Shown here: piece after piece, positions 8,601 through 18,511 of the stretch | Layout of the letters: the number at the start of each line of letters is the position of its first letter | How positions within the stretch are numbered: the first letter of the stretch is position 1 | Assembly: GCA_963790585.1 (NCBI GenBank) | Contig: CAWBOY010000008.1 | Location: 248,001-312,000, forward strand | Direction: 5' to 3' | Source: CAWBOY01 sp963790585 | GTDB lineage: Bacteria > Planctomycetota > Planctomycetia > Gemmatales > Gemmataceae | Length of the DNA: 64,000 bases | Notes under the pieces: generated by a model | Databases searched by the model: none | What the model was told of the DNA's origin: nothing | What the model saw: only the letters and a program-made list of their open reading frames with translations | Position numbers and translations under genes: made by a program

Positions 8601-9617
8601 TATGTTTCCTCGTTATCTTGTTTTCGTACTAAACGAACCAGCACAGTCACACTTGCTATGAAGACAACCAATCCAGCCAGCCGAAAAACGCCGAATGAAC
8701 CTACCAGGAAGATTCCGAGAATCATACCCAGCACCGCTAAACAGATGCGAAAAACGCGGAACGAGTTCGACCCCAGCGATTTCAGCATAGAAAGGCGCGA
8801 GTATGGCTGATTTGCGGGTGCTCTGTCGGCTCGTCGCCTTCGATAGAGCCGCGCCGAATGCAACCAATGATTGATTCGCGCCTGCTCGCGCCGCGTTTCA
8901 CGCCAAACTTGATCCTGTAAGTAAATCTTCGCAGCTCGCGGATCCTGCCGTGTCATGGCAATGTAGCCGACCACCGAGGTTGTGAGAAACAGGATACCGC
9001 CGCCGATCCACACCAATAGAAGGATGCGCCAGGCGGCCTGGTTCATGCCGATGGGACCATAAAAACGTCCTGTCAGCTCCCAAAGCAAGAACGCCCCGAA
9101 GGCCCATAGAGGCATGAACACGGCGAAGCCGATAACTTCGTTTGGCAAAACCAATTCCGGCGACCGCATCGGGGTTTTGGGCAGCGGCTCGCCGTAGATG
9201 CCAGGATTGCGCCGATCGACCGGAAAGATGCCCTGAACCAAAGACATGTGCCGATAATACGCCACGGCGAATACGAGAAAGCCCGTAGCAATCAGAAGTT
9301 CGCTCAGAAAGGAAAGAGGATAATCGTCTGCCGAAAATCCCGGGAAATTCAAGGTAACTAAGCGCCAAACGCTGGCCCATGTCATGGGCCGTTGCCAAAC
9401 GGACAAGATCAATAAAGAGGCCAGTGCTAATGGCGGCCCACTGTTCCACCGAAAGATCATCGCTCCCAGCCCGAATAAGAGCGGCACCAAAGCAAACACG
9501 CCGATCCCCGATTCGAGCAGCGGCAGCAACATTAGCAGCATGCCGACGAGGCAGACGAGCGTGTATTGCTTGGCCGGCGCTGTTACCAGGATCGGCAGCT
9601 TTCACGTCGGTAGCCAT
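8600..9617 (-). CDS. Multi-pass membrane protein of the DUF58 operon (one frameshift)
   Basis: About 338 residues. The ATG at 9617 (MATDVKAADP) is in one frame; near 9580 a GG where one G is expected moves the frame, giving PVTAPAKQYTLVCLVGMLLMLLPLLESG and then an open frame to the TAA at 8602-8600. At least six hydrophobic segments are visible, plus a charged cytoplasmic stretch of about 60 residues with KIYLQDQVWRETRREQARIN before the last pair. It is translationally coupled on both sides by TAATG overlaps (9619-9615 and 8602-8598). No family is recognised. Position after a DUF58 gene suggests a cell-envelope assembly module. Confidence 0.7.
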
Positions 9618-11580
9618 TAACGCCTCCTCCCGAGGCCGCGCAGGCGATCCATGCGATCGAGGATGAGCCGTATTGGATCGCCCTCAGCCGCGCATAGCAC
9701 CGGAACTCCCAGGCGGCCGAACCAGCGCCGGAGCCGCGCGAACGCGGCATGAAGGCGCACCGTCGTCGCGCGGCGGAGGCTGACGTTGGCCGGGTCTTTC
9801 GAGCGGACGCGCCGCCCCTTCTTCGGTACTCGATCAGGCAACGGCAACCCCGGCGGCCAAGGGCAAATCAGCACAACATGATGATGCCGGGCCAAGGCCA
9901 CGCGCACGGCTCTAAGCAGAGCCATCAGATCGTCTTCCTCCAGCTCCAGCAGATCCGCCATCAGGACGAAAAGCTCATTGTCGTGCCCGCGCGTCACCGC
10001 CTTGAGCAAGGAATCGACGAGCACGGGCACCTTGTCCGGTAGGCGGAATCGATACTTGCCGCGATTATAAAGAGGCAGCGAGTAAGGCACTTGATGATCG
10101 GCAAGGAACCGTTGCATGAAGAGCGAAAATTGATCGTCATCTTCGAGCAGAAACGCCAGGGCGCCGGGCCCGAGGTCGTATTGAGCCACGAACAGTGCGG
10201 CCAAACGCTTGCGCCAACGAGAAATCCGCCTCTCGTGCGCCGTCACCATCGTCGTGCCCACGAAGATGAACATCGCACCCCAGTAGGCAATTAGCGAGCA
10301 AATGAACGACGTCTTAAGGATACTCTTAAGCGTTCCAATCTCAATTCGGCGGTCGATGAGCACATACAGATTGAAAAAGAGCAGCGAAAACGGAATTACC
10401 AGTGCGCCGAGAAGCAGGATCTTCTCTTTGCGTCGAAAAAGATGGCGAAACACATCGACCCGCTGGCGCCACGCTTGGGGAAAGGCCGCGACCCAATTTT
10501 GATACCAAGGCATCGTGTTGACGCTTGGCGCGAGGAGATCGGGATAGACCTCCTGAGCGAAGCCATAGGCCAAGGGCATCAGCCGTTCGGGATCGATTTG
10601 ATCGGCGGCGGCCGGCGCCAACGCGGCGGCCTCGGCCAACTGGCGCAGCATCTCCGTCAAACGCACCGCGGTGCGCTCCGCTTTGCCCGCCGTGGAGCCG
10701 CGGTCATCGAACAATATCAGGGCTGTCAGGTCACGGGCCGAAGCATTCGATTGGATAACGCCGCCGGCGATCTCGACGAGGCGGGCCAAGGCGCTGCCGC
10801 GTCGCCCGGGCACGCGCACCGAATCTGACGTGTCCACGAAAAGGGTGCAGCGGACCGGTACTTCGCTTTCGAATTCTTTGGTTATTAGTCGATCGCGGCG
10901 CGCTGAGACTTTCCAGGCGATCGTTTTGGGCGGATCACCAGGAATGTAGTCACGCAGATCGAGCAGTTCCGAGCCTGAGCCCGGTCGGCGCAGAATGTGG
11001 AGCCCGGGCGGCGGCAGGAGATTGAGCCGTTTCCGCGTCGATGCTTTGCTGTCGGCATCGCTGAGCGCCGGCATAATGCGCATCTCGAACGGTGAGCGCA
11101 CAAAAGTCTGGAAATAAAATAGCCCCGCGGGATCTGCTATTTGCAGACGCAGCCCTTCGAACCGCGCGAGGCCCGCGGCTTCGCAATGTATCCGATAGGT
11201 CAGAGTTAAGGGCCTACTGCGCCAGACCGGACCTTCGGCACGCGCGAGCCCCTCGACAAGCACGAGCGAAAACGGAACCAAGTCTTCGATCACGACATAG
11301 GGCAATTCCAGCCAGCCGGGCACCTGTAGCTCGGCCCTAACCGTAAACGACCGCCCCGCCCAAAGCGAGTGAATCGGCCCACGATCGTCCTGCACCGCCC
11401 GGGCGACAATGAGGCGCGGCACCAAGATGCGGGTCCGAAAATAGAAGACCAATGCTTCCCAACCAAGCCAAAGCAAGAGCACAGGCTGACCAAGATCATG
11501 AGGCGATAATTACCCACCAGCGCGAGAATGAGCGTGAATAGGCCGGGAACCAGCAGATACCAACCGCGTGCGGTGAGCAT
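9617..11580 (-). CDS. DUF58 domain protein (one frameshift)
   Basis: About 654 residues. The N-terminus (MLTARGWYLLVPGLFTLILA, then a second hydrophobic stretch) is in one frame; near 11485 a G seems to be missing (CCTGTGCTC for CCTGGTGCTC), after which the frame continues to the stop at 9619-9617. The DUF58 core is unmistakable: RRPGSGSELLDLRDYIPGDP, followed by KTIAWKVSARRDRLITKEFE and a von Willebrand-like LFVDTSDSVRVPG. The C-terminal part has two more membrane segments (near residue 370) and a basic arm. DUF58 proteins usually work with MoxR-type AAA ATPases in envelope or secretion functions; no MoxR gene is adjacent here. First gene of a three-gene coupled operon. Confidence 0.85.
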
Positions 11581-11612
11581 AACGAGGGGACTCAGTCGGA
11601 TTTTTGTTTTCG

Positions 11613-11688
11613 CGAGCCGGGAGCGTCAGCGACCGGAGCGCATTGCACTCGCTCAGATTTTCTCCGGTCGCTTACGCTCCCGTTCGCC
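11613..11688. repeat. Palindromic intergenic repeat, family C
   Basis: Inverted repeat with arms CGAGCCGGGAGCGTCAGCGA... (11613-11638) and ...TCGCTTACGCTCCCG (11662-11688), lying upstream of the DUF58 operon and after the NYN nuclease gene. A second copy with longer arms is at 46902-46980. Confidence 0.8.
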
Positions 11689-11730
11689 TGGAACCTGGGT
11701 ATGATATGCAATCTCGCACTGCGGGTCTCT

Positions 11731-12279
11731 TTAGTCATCCACATCGGGCATTCGATCCAAATCAAACCACTCCTTCAGGTTTGGATCCTTTTCCAGATCG
11801 CCAAACTCCTCGAGCCAGCGTTGAGTCTCCTCCGCACTTAGCGCCTCCGGCTTGGAGACCGCGTCCGCCGGGATTGAGGGCGCTGGTCGCTGCCCGATCC
11901 GTTCCAGGTAATCAAGGCACTCCATGCACGGACAGCCGCGCCGCCGGGCGGCTTCGCGCAGACGATGGTCGCCTGAGACTACGGTCAATTGCGCGGGCAT
12001 AGTTTCCTGCCGCACTAGTTCTTCGATCACATCGTCCGCTTCTTGACCGACCGCGTAGAGAATATGGATTCCATGATATGACGAGCCTTTCCCAATTCCC
12101 CGCTTATTGGCTTTGCCCCCATCGAAGACGACAGTCACCGAAGCGCTGCCGTCACCATGAAGCCGCCACAGCCGGTCGAGCAGATTGATCCGTGCCCGCT
12201 CCAGTGCATGCGGCCGCAGGTGCGCTCCCAGGGGCGCGATGGCATAGATCAAGTTGTATCCATCGATCAAATAGCGCAT
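11731..12279 (-). CDS. YacP-like NYN domain ribonuclease
   Basis: 182 residues from the ATG at 12279 (MRYLIDGYNLIYAI); an ATG two codons upstream is possible. It is a PIN-like NYN fold of the YacP/Rae1 type, with the first Asp in LIDGYNL, the second in VTVVFDGGKANKRG, then VGQEADDVIEELV and VVSGDHRLREAARRRGC carrying further acidic and Asp/His residues of the site. YacP (Rae1) of Bacillus cleaves mRNA on ribosomes; the planctomycete homologue may act similarly. The C-terminal 45 residues are acidic and probably disordered. The neighbours do not add a functional hint. Confidence 0.88.
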   Translation of the reverse strand: MRYLIDGYNLIYAIAPLGAHLRPHALERARINLLDRLWRLHGDGSASVTVVFDGGKANKRGIGKGSSYHGIHILYAVGQEADDVIEELVRQETMPAQLTVVSGDHRLREAARRRGCPCMECLDYLERIGQRPAPSIPADAVSKPEALSAEETQRWLEEFGDLEKDPNLKEWFDLDRMPDVDD

Positions 12280-12368
12280 GAGCAACCCGACTGGGCGTGA
12301 GAGAGGCTAATCTCATTGTGACAGGCGCCGACGGGGTTGCAAGGGAAAAGGCTTATTCGCCAAACCAA

Positions 12369-14114
12369 TCAATACGTCGAATACAAAATCGGCCCTTCGT
12401 CGCTCAGCAGCGGAGCGAAATCCGGCGAGTGTAACAGGTGCCGAATGTCGCGTGCCACTCCGTCGACGAAGACCGTTCGTTTGAGCAGCCGAGCCCCGTG
12501 GCTGTAGTCCACGTACCGATTCCAATGCACGATCGTCAGCGGTTGTATCGGCGCGCCGTCGGTCTTGTGCCAGCCATAGAGCGCCAGGCGATTGGGTCTT
12601 TCGCCGAGCCGGTTGGAGACAACGATATCTTTTTTGATGCCCGCGACCAGCGCGCCGAGTTTTTGTCCTGGCGCTGAGTTTCGATGATGCTGTTGTGTTC
12701 GAGAAACGTTGCGGCGGCCTCGCGATCTTTCGTGAGCGGCCGGGGCTCCAGCTTCACGGTTGCCGATTTGTAGACCTCATCGACGATCTTGCGCAGTCGG
12801 CAGAGCACAATAAAAGAGGTCGGCGACGCGCACTGCCGTCATCGGCGTCATCGGCACGCGCACGAAGTCGCTGTCGCTGCCGATGGCGAGATAATCCGGC
12901 ATGACCTCGAAAACGACATTGCGTTCTTTACCTGCCGTATCCTTGGCCTTGATGCTGATCTTTTGAAAGGTGCGCAGGAAATCAGGCATATTGCCGCGAC
13001 CCAGTTCGATTGCGATCGCCTCTTCGCGTTCAGCGAGGGACAGCTTTTCGATCTTTCGAAAGAACGCTGCGCCGCCAAGTGCGTCCTTTGGCCTTGGCGG
13101 TAAAACGGCGGCGGCTTGGACCCATTTGGTATAAGCTGGCGGTCCGCCGAAGCTGCCCCATGTGGGCTTGGCTTCGAGATCCGTGAGGCCACGCAATAGG
13201 CCGTTCATATCGCCGACTAGCGCGGTGTGCAGAATAAGATTCTTCGGGTTCTTGTGAACGTGCAAGGCGACCTGGCCGTCCATCCCGATGCGGTTCACGA
13301 AATCGTCAGCTGTCGATTCGGCAAACATCACATCTTTCGCCAGGCGTGCGACCATTCGCTCGGTCGCTCGAAATGTTCCGCCATCCGGCTCGACTACCAA
13401 TTTACCATTGAGGGTGATCTTGCGATCGTCGTAGGCGATGACCACGAGCCGCCGGGCGCGATCGCTTTTGAGCCAGGCCAACAGTTTGTCGCCATGTTTG
13501 TCGGCGTCGCTGTAACTGTAATTGGCATCGAGAAAAACGATGTGATCGACTTCTTTGGGAATGTCGGCGTAGGCGTCGATATAGCCCCAAAGGAAGCTGC
13601 CGCCGCCGCTGTGCGCGGCCAGCGAGATTTTAACGTCGTGGCTCGGAATCCAGCTGCGGAGCGTATCGACGACTTTGAGGATCTGTTTTGGCCCGCCTGA
13701 AATCTTACGTTTCCAAGCCGGCCAGCTCAAGCCCTCGGCTTCGGCACACGCCACGACGATGTTTGTATCTGGAGAAATCTCGCGCAGTTTACGGATTTGT
13801 GCAGCGATGTGTTGGATTTGAAAGCGCCACGGGTCGCGAGCACCGGACATTTTGTCGAAGGCATCGCTGCCGGCTTGTCCGAGCGTCTGTTCGATCGAAT
13901 TGCCGTTAGGAGTCGCGAAGATCACCAGCCGCGTCGGCTTCTTTGCGTCAAAGTTGCCCGGCACATTCACCACGACGCGCACATTATTATCGAGCCATTG
14001 CTCCCGTACCTGTTCCTCAAACCATGGGCTTTCGCGAAAGCCTGGAATTTCGGCTGCGCTGCCAACCAAGGGAGAAAAGGCCGCGAGAAACAGGACCCAG
14101 GCGGCGCGGCGCAT
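12369..14114 (-). CDS. Exported esterase-like alpha/beta hydrolase (two frameshifts)
   Basis: About 581 residues. The signal peptide is MRRAAWVLFLAAFSPLVGSA. The first 430 residues are in one frame and include SLAAHSGGGSFLWGY, a GxSxG-like nucleophile motif, and HIVFLDANYSYSDADKHGDK. Near 12795 a run of four T has one base too many; correcting it continues as LCRLRKIVDEVYKSATVKLE. Near 12655 a run of A is one short; correcting it gives LGALVAGIKKDIVVSNRLGE and then LTIVHWNRYVDYSHGARLL, ending at the TGA 12371-12369. The conserved-looking sequence in all three segments argues for a single gene. The substrate is unknown; secretion and the Ser motif suggest an extracytoplasmic ester or peptide hydrolase. 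Confidence 0.72.
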
Positions 14115-14138
14115 CGCGGTATACCCCGAATAGCATGT

Positions 14139-14984
14139 CTACGCCGCGGGCTCCTCGATCCGCAATGGTTCGTTCCCGGCATCGGCGACCGAGCCTGTTT
14201 TATAAAACCCGTCCGCAGGCAGCACCCGGCTGCGCAACATTTGAATCAATTCCGGCAATATCTCTTGATTGAGGACAACTTCCAGACTTGCCAACGCTGT
14301 CGCCGCCGTGGCTCCGTCCAACACGCGATGATCAAACGACATCCGCATATCCAGGCGGCCCGCGTCATCGAACATGCCATAATGAATCAACGACGTTAAT
14401 AATGGTACCACCTGAATCACGCCGGCCCCCTGGGCGCCCAGCGAGGTCAATGAAAACGTGCCAAAGTTTTCAGCGCGGATGGAGCCAAACAGGTTGAGAC
14501 CCAGCCACCACAAGAGCCGCCGGAATGGCCACGGCGTTCGACTCATCAAAAGGGCTCGTTTGTACGACAGAATTTGGTCCAGCGGCCCTGTGCGATGCGT
14601 TTGAATGACCTCGTCGAGTTCTTGCAGTGTCTGCTTTTCGGGATTGTTGATATGTACGTAAAGAACGATCCGCTCGTCTTCAACCTGGCGATCGACATTG
14701 AGCGTGACGATGTTCGAGGCGTGTTCGTAGAACCTCGGCCACGGCAGCTTGAGGTACGACGTTCGCAATGCCGGCGTCCGCTCCGCGACCTTTCCAAAAG
14801 CTTTGGCGAAGATGGCCGACCACGTAGGCGACGGCGAGCACGCTCGTCGCGCCGCGATAAGCCGAGCCAAGTTCATGCGCCGATCGATCGTGATACAAGG
14901 CACTTCCGCGCTGAAGTGCATCAAATCGATGACCAATCGTCGAAAATAGCTTACCGAATGGTATTTGCCAGTTGGTTGGGACAT
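14139..14984 (-). CDS. Stand-alone 2-oxoacid dehydrogenase E2-type acyltransferase domain
   Basis: 281 residues, with no lipoyl or peripheral-subunit-binding domain. The C-terminal half matches the catalytic domain of dihydrolipoamide acyltransferases: NFGTFSLTSLGAQGAGV and the active-site MSFDHRVLDGATAATAL with the conserved His and DG. The first half has the family-like ITIDRRMNLARLIAARR and AFGKVAERTPALR. No E1 or E3 genes lie nearby. It may be an acyltransferase working in another pathway, as seen for lone E2-like or chloramphenicol-acetyltransferase-fold proteins. The gene lies directly upstream (minus strand) of the esterase-like gene, spaced 24 bases, so the two may form an operon. Confidence 0.8.
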   Translation of the reverse strand: MSQPTGKYHSVSYFRRLVIDLMHFSAEVPCITIDRRMNLARLIAARRACSPSPTWSAIFAKAFGKVAERTPALRTSYLKLPWPRFYEHASNIVTLNVDRQVEDERIVLYVHINNPEKQTLQELDEVIQTHRTGPLDQILSYKRALLMSRTPWPFRRLLWWLGLNLFGSIRAENFGTFSLTSLGAQGAGVIQVVPLLTSLIHYGMFDDAGRLDMRMSFDHRVLDGATAATALASLEVVLNQEILPELIQMLRSRVLPADGFYKTGSVADAGNEPLRIEEPAA

Positions 14985-15487
14985 ACCCGCCCCTCATGCA
15001 GCAATAGGCCAACGCAGCGCTTGAAATTCGACAAGGGCAATACAAAAAGCCGGTGCGGTCCCGCACGCGAGGGTGCCCGACCACGCCGGCTTACTAATCG
15101 ACAGTCCGACGGGCTCCGCCCTATTGTCGTTCGCTTCGCGTTACGACTTTTTCAGAGAGGCCGAGCGCACAGGCGTCCTAACCAGCGCAAGTCGACTTTC
15201 CGTTCAGCACTGGATCGTACACAAGTCGGTCCAAGAAAACAAGCGAGATAAAGAGCCACACACAACCGCCGAGCGCGGGCAACGTTCTGAAACGCCGCCA
15301 GATTTCCAAGCGGAATTTTTCGCGCCCGGCAATAATCTAAGAGTTGCCGGGAGCCTAAAGATGCGCTCATTCACGAAATTAACACAATTAACGACTTTTC
15401 CAAAAATTCACTTGGCTTGACGCCGAGACTTTATTAAACTCACACAACGCCCCTGCCTGGATCGCCGTCCTTATTCTTCGGCCAACT
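14985..15487. other. Non-coding region
   Basis: No supported gene. Open frames here show no recognisable motif. The region probably holds divergent promoters for the acyltransferase gene and the zinc-ribbon microprotein, but I cannot place them. Confidence 0.5.
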
Positions 15488-15703
15488 ATGATGACGTCCA
15501 AACGCGTCGTTCGTTGTCCGCAATGTCGCTCTGACGAGTTGCAGACGTCGCGAATTCGCGGCCTGGAACGGTTGTTCGCGCCATGGCTGGTCCTGCCGAC
15601 GCGCTGCCTTCGGTGTGCCTACCGCTTTTGGTATTGGGGCAACCGGAACAACGTCCCTGCCGCACGCGTTGACCCGCCTAAGCCCGATCCGAGCGATGTT
15701 TAA
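15488..15703 (+). CDS. Zinc-ribbon microprotein, copy 1
   Basis: 71 residues, starting at two adjacent ATG codons. It shows RCPQCRSDELQTSRIRGLER, then LPTRCLRCAYRFWYWG: two CxxC knuckles about 30 residues apart with an aromatic, basic patch (Arg-Phe-Trp) after the second. The segment between the knuckles is hydrophobic (LFAPWLVLP). It is clearly paralogous to the next small gene. Such small ribbons can bind nucleic acid or act as adaptors; no function can be assigned. Confidence 0.7.
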   Translation: MMTSKRVVRCPQCRSDELQTSRIRGLERLFAPWLVLPTRCLRCAYRFWYWGNRNNVPAARVDPPKPDPSDV

Positions 15704-15861
15704 TCGTCTCGTGAGCACGCCGTGGTGCGCAGGACATTATTCTGAGAAGCATGGGAACTTTTCTCGCACGATCGCGTCTCATTTTTAGTTATCACGTAAA
15801 TATGCTTTGATATGAACGCGACGAACGCTCTCCCTTTGTCGCATTGGGGGAGGTAGCGCGA

Positions 15862-16071
15862 ATGCCCTTCCGTTGCCCGCGATGCAGGTCGGATGTCATT
15901 CGAGCGTCGAAACGGCGCGGCGTCGATTGGTTGTTCAGAATCATGTGCTTCGATCCGTACCGCTGCGCCATTTGCTCCCGGCGGTTTTGGATTTGGGGAC
16001 GGCTATTTGTTGTGCCGTTTGGTGCGTTTGAATCCACACTACGCGTTCGGCGCCGACGGGTTGGTTCATAA
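15862..16071 (+). CDS. Zinc-ribbon microprotein, copy 2
   Basis: 69 residues from the ATG at 15862; a TTG six codons upstream is possible. It has the same plan as the preceding gene: RCPRCRSDVIRASKRRGVDW, a hydrophobic link, then YRCAICSRRFWIWG, sharing CPxCRSD, the spacing and the aromatic motif (RFW.WG). The conservation between two tandem copies supports both being real genes. The stop codon is immediately followed by the ATG of the next small gene. Confidence 0.7.
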   Translation: MPFRCPRCRSDVIRASKRRGVDWLFRIMCFDPYRCAICSRRFWIWGRLFVVPFGAFESTLRVRRRRVGS

Positions 16072-16278
16072 ATGGATATTAGATTAATGCGGTCTGTTAT
16101 AAGTAATTTTGAGGATAGAATAATGCCAGGCCAACAACGGATGGATGAGGTCGTTGGTTATCGCAACTTCGCGGACGGCCATGTGCTACCAGTTTTTTGT
16201 GACGCTGACGGCAGGCAATACGTCACCTATATCGGCCGCCGTTTTTATGGCTGCTGGATTGCCTCCACCGGCAAGTGA
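16072..16278 (+). CDS. Small conserved-looking protein of unknown function
   Basis: 68 residues. The ATG directly abuts the TAA of the preceding zinc-ribbon gene (TAAATG), suggesting translational coupling. The C-terminal half reads VLPVFCDADGRQYVTYIGRR then FYGCWI, resembling a compact beta-hairpin motif (VPVF.D.DGRQYV) that I associate with small planctomycete hypothetical proteins. The first 30 residues may be non-essential, with internal ATGs at 16087 and 16123 as alternative starts. No function is proposed. Confidence 0.5.
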   Translation: MDIRLMRSVISNFEDRIMPGQQRMDEVVGYRNFADGHVLPVFCDADGRQYVTYIGRRFYGCWIASTGK

Positions 16279-16360
16279 AAGGCTATCTCAAAAGCCTCTT
16301 CCTCTCCCCGTTCTCAGGGGAGGGGAGCTTGTGGGACAGTCTCTGAAACCGAACTCTAGA

Positions 16361-18130
16361 TCACTTCACCGCGTCCTTTTTCGTTTCCGCCGCGGTTCCC
16401 GGCAATGGTAGCGGCGGTCGCGCCGGCAGGGTGTAACGCCGTTCGATGGCTGCCCGCAACGTTTTGCGTCCTTCGGCCGGCAGTAGGCCGGACTTCTGTT
16501 TCAATTGCTTGGCTTCATCCGCTAACTGCTCATCCTTGATTTTTTCGCGGAACCATTTTTCGTAGTCTCCTATCTGCAGATGGTATGTCCATGTATCGTC
16601 ATCTACACCGTCGCTCATTTGCATGAATTGAATCAAGTTCCGTGCCTGGAGATTCAGTTTTCCCAAAGGTCCGTGGAAGGTAAACGACTGTTCCGGCGGC
16701 AGTTCCCCTTCGGCGTACTTGCGTAAATGGCGATGATGTTGAATTTTACTCGGCACAAGCTTGACGCGCTGAGCCGATTTTTTCGTCCTTGACCAAAGCA
16801 GGACGCGGCCCTCCTCTAGAACGATTGGCTTCAGGTCCGCGGACAACGGCTCTTCAATGGCCTCCTGAAACTGTTTGATTGTCTTTTCCGCTTCCTTGCC
16901 GACGGCGATTACGTGCTCGACCGACTGCAAGGAATGCTGAGCCACTTGGTCCGGGTGGACTGTTATCAGTACCGTCCGTTGCCAATCGTGCGGCAAGCCC
17001 GCCCGGCCGGGTTCCCAATCCTTCGGCAGCAAATGATGGGCTTCGTCGATGATCACCCAATGCGGCCGACCAAAACGAGCCCGCAACTCCTGTAACTGCG
17101 GAAGCAACGACAGGAAAAACGGCGGCCGATCGGATAACGGCAGACCGATCAGGTTGACAACCATATCGTCCACCGATGCTGACAACTTCTTGGCAACCTC
17201 TTCGACTGTCGGCCCTTTCTTTTCATTCCCTAGCGTCGTCACGGCTGGCAACTCGCTGTAATCACCCTCTGGGTCGATAATGCAAAACTGATAGTGAGCG
17301 TCCGCTAAACGTTCGAGAAAACTGGTGGCCGCGGTCGACTTGCCGCTCCCGGAAGGCCCGGCGATCAGGATATTCGGGCCAAAAGCCGGCAACCGCACTT
17401 CGGCGCCTTTTTCATCGTGACCGATTAACAGGTTGTGGCGCTCGAGCTTGGCCGCAACCGGGGCGAGGTCGCTCGCAATCAACTCATCGATAAGCTCGGC
17501 TACGCCGGCGCCACGTTCTTTGGTTGCGACATAGTCCGCATGTTCTTTGACCACCGGCAACGCATTGGCGACGGCGGCCGAACACTCGCACAGTGCAAGA
17601 AAGGCATGATCGTTCTCAGCATCGCCGACGCCGACCGCTTCATGCGGCGAAAAACCAAGTTCCGTCAAAGCTGCCTTCAGACCGGTCGCTTTATTGACGC
17701 CCGACGGCAAGATCATCACCGCGTCTTTGTTGAAGATGATTTGCAATTCCAGGCCTAGCTCCTGAATCACCTTGAGCAGCTCCGTCTCGTGCGGCCGCCA
17801 CGTCGCCACGATGACGCGCCCGACTGCCAGCGGGTTGACGCCGCGTTTCCGAGCTGTTTCTATGAAAACCGGGTCTGGCGCCGGAGCCAAAGCCTTCTCT
17901 TCGCGCGTGGCCGGGCAATAGAGCAACGCCCCGTTTTCCGCCACGACGTGTGAAAAGTAATGGACCTCAGGAAAGATCTGCAGCAACTCCGGCAACTCGC
18001 GACCCGTGACCAGCACCAGCTTGCGCCCAGTTGCCAGCAACCGTTCGAGAGCCGCTAAAGTGTCTTTGTCAACTTTACCGTGTTCCGCTAGCGTTCCGTC
18101 ATAGTCACAAGCGAGGATATGGTATCGCAT
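16361..18130 (-). CDS. HAD-IIB phosphatase fused to a HerA/FtsK-like P-loop ATPase
   Basis: 589 residues, intact. The N-terminal 220 residues are a HAD-IIB (Cof-type) hydrolase: LACDYDGTLAEHG with both Asp at 9 and 11, LVLVTGRELPEL (motif II), the motif III Lys in SGVNKATGLK (near 147) and GVGDAENDHAFL (169-174). A linker leads to a P-loop ATPase: NILIAGPSGSGKSTAATSFL (Walker A about 258-265), FCIIDPEGDYSELP and HWVIIDEAHHLLP (Walker B about 358-363), the pattern of HerA/DUF87 ATPases. The C-terminal 150 residues hold a conserved-looking HLRKYAEGELPPEQSFTFHG and FREKIKDEQLADEAKQLK. The phosphatase probably acts on a small phosphorylated molecule; how the ATPase couples to it is unknown. Confidence 0.88.
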   Translation of the reverse strand: MRYHILACDYDGTLAEHGKVDKDTLAALERLLATGRKLVLVTGRELPELLQIFPEVHYFSHVVAENGALLYCPATREEKALAPAPDPVFIETARKRGVNPLAVGRVIVATWRPHETELLKVIQELGLELQIIFNKDAVMILPSGVNKATGLKAALTELGFSPHEAVGVGDAENDHAFLALCECSAAVANALPVVKEHADYVATKERGAGVAELIDELIASDLAPVAAKLERHNLLIGHDEKGAEVRLPAFGPNILIAGPSGSGKSTAATSFLERLADAHYQFCIIDPEGDYSELPAVTTLGNEKKGPTVEEVAKKLSASVDDMVVNLIGLPLSDRPPFFLSLLPQLQELRARFGRPHWVIIDEAHHLLPKDWEPGRAGLPHDWQRTVLITVHPDQVAQHSLQSVEHVIAVGKEAEKTIKQFQEAIEEPLSADLKPIVLEEGRVLLWSRTKKSAQRVKLVPSKIQHHRHLRKYAEGELPPEQSFTFHGPLGKLNLQARNLIQFMQMSDGVDDDTWTYHLQIGDYEKWFREKIKDEQLADEAKQLKQKSGLLPAEGRKTLRAAIERRYTLPARPPLPLPGTAAETKKDAVK

Positions 18131-18511
18131 GAAGGCGCCTTCGGTCTTTGTATTCTCAGAATCAGCTCAATGAGCAGCGTAAATCTTGGGCACCGTGAGA
18201 ATGCCGCAACTTTCGAGCCCAATTAAAGGTCAATTGTCTTTTTGGACGCTGGTCCCGAATGAAGCGCACCTGAGAGGCGGTCTGAAAGTCGCGTCTCCCT
18301 CCAGTGGTGTCGCTCGCACGCCAGCCAATGGTGACGACCATGATGAGACGCTTCCGCGGCACACCGCGATCAACTTGTCGGCCGGCAAACACAACATCGC
18401 GTTCGATAGGAAATCTACTTGCGGGCAAAGCATTTTTCTTCGTCAATGGCACGAAAACACAAAAACTGAGGCTGCGATGGTGACTCTCAGCAGCCTCCGG
18501 CCCGGCTCTTC
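18131..18511. other. Non-coding region
   Basis: No supported gene or clear repeat between the AlkA stop and the HAD/ATPase gene start. A frame running on from AlkA through here has no family-like sequence and disappears once the AlkA shifts are corrected. Confidence 0.5.

Noticed and set aside
15073..15420. Open frame of about 115 codons in the gap after the acyltransferase
   Set aside because: Composition and lack of motifs or a ribosome site do not support a gene.
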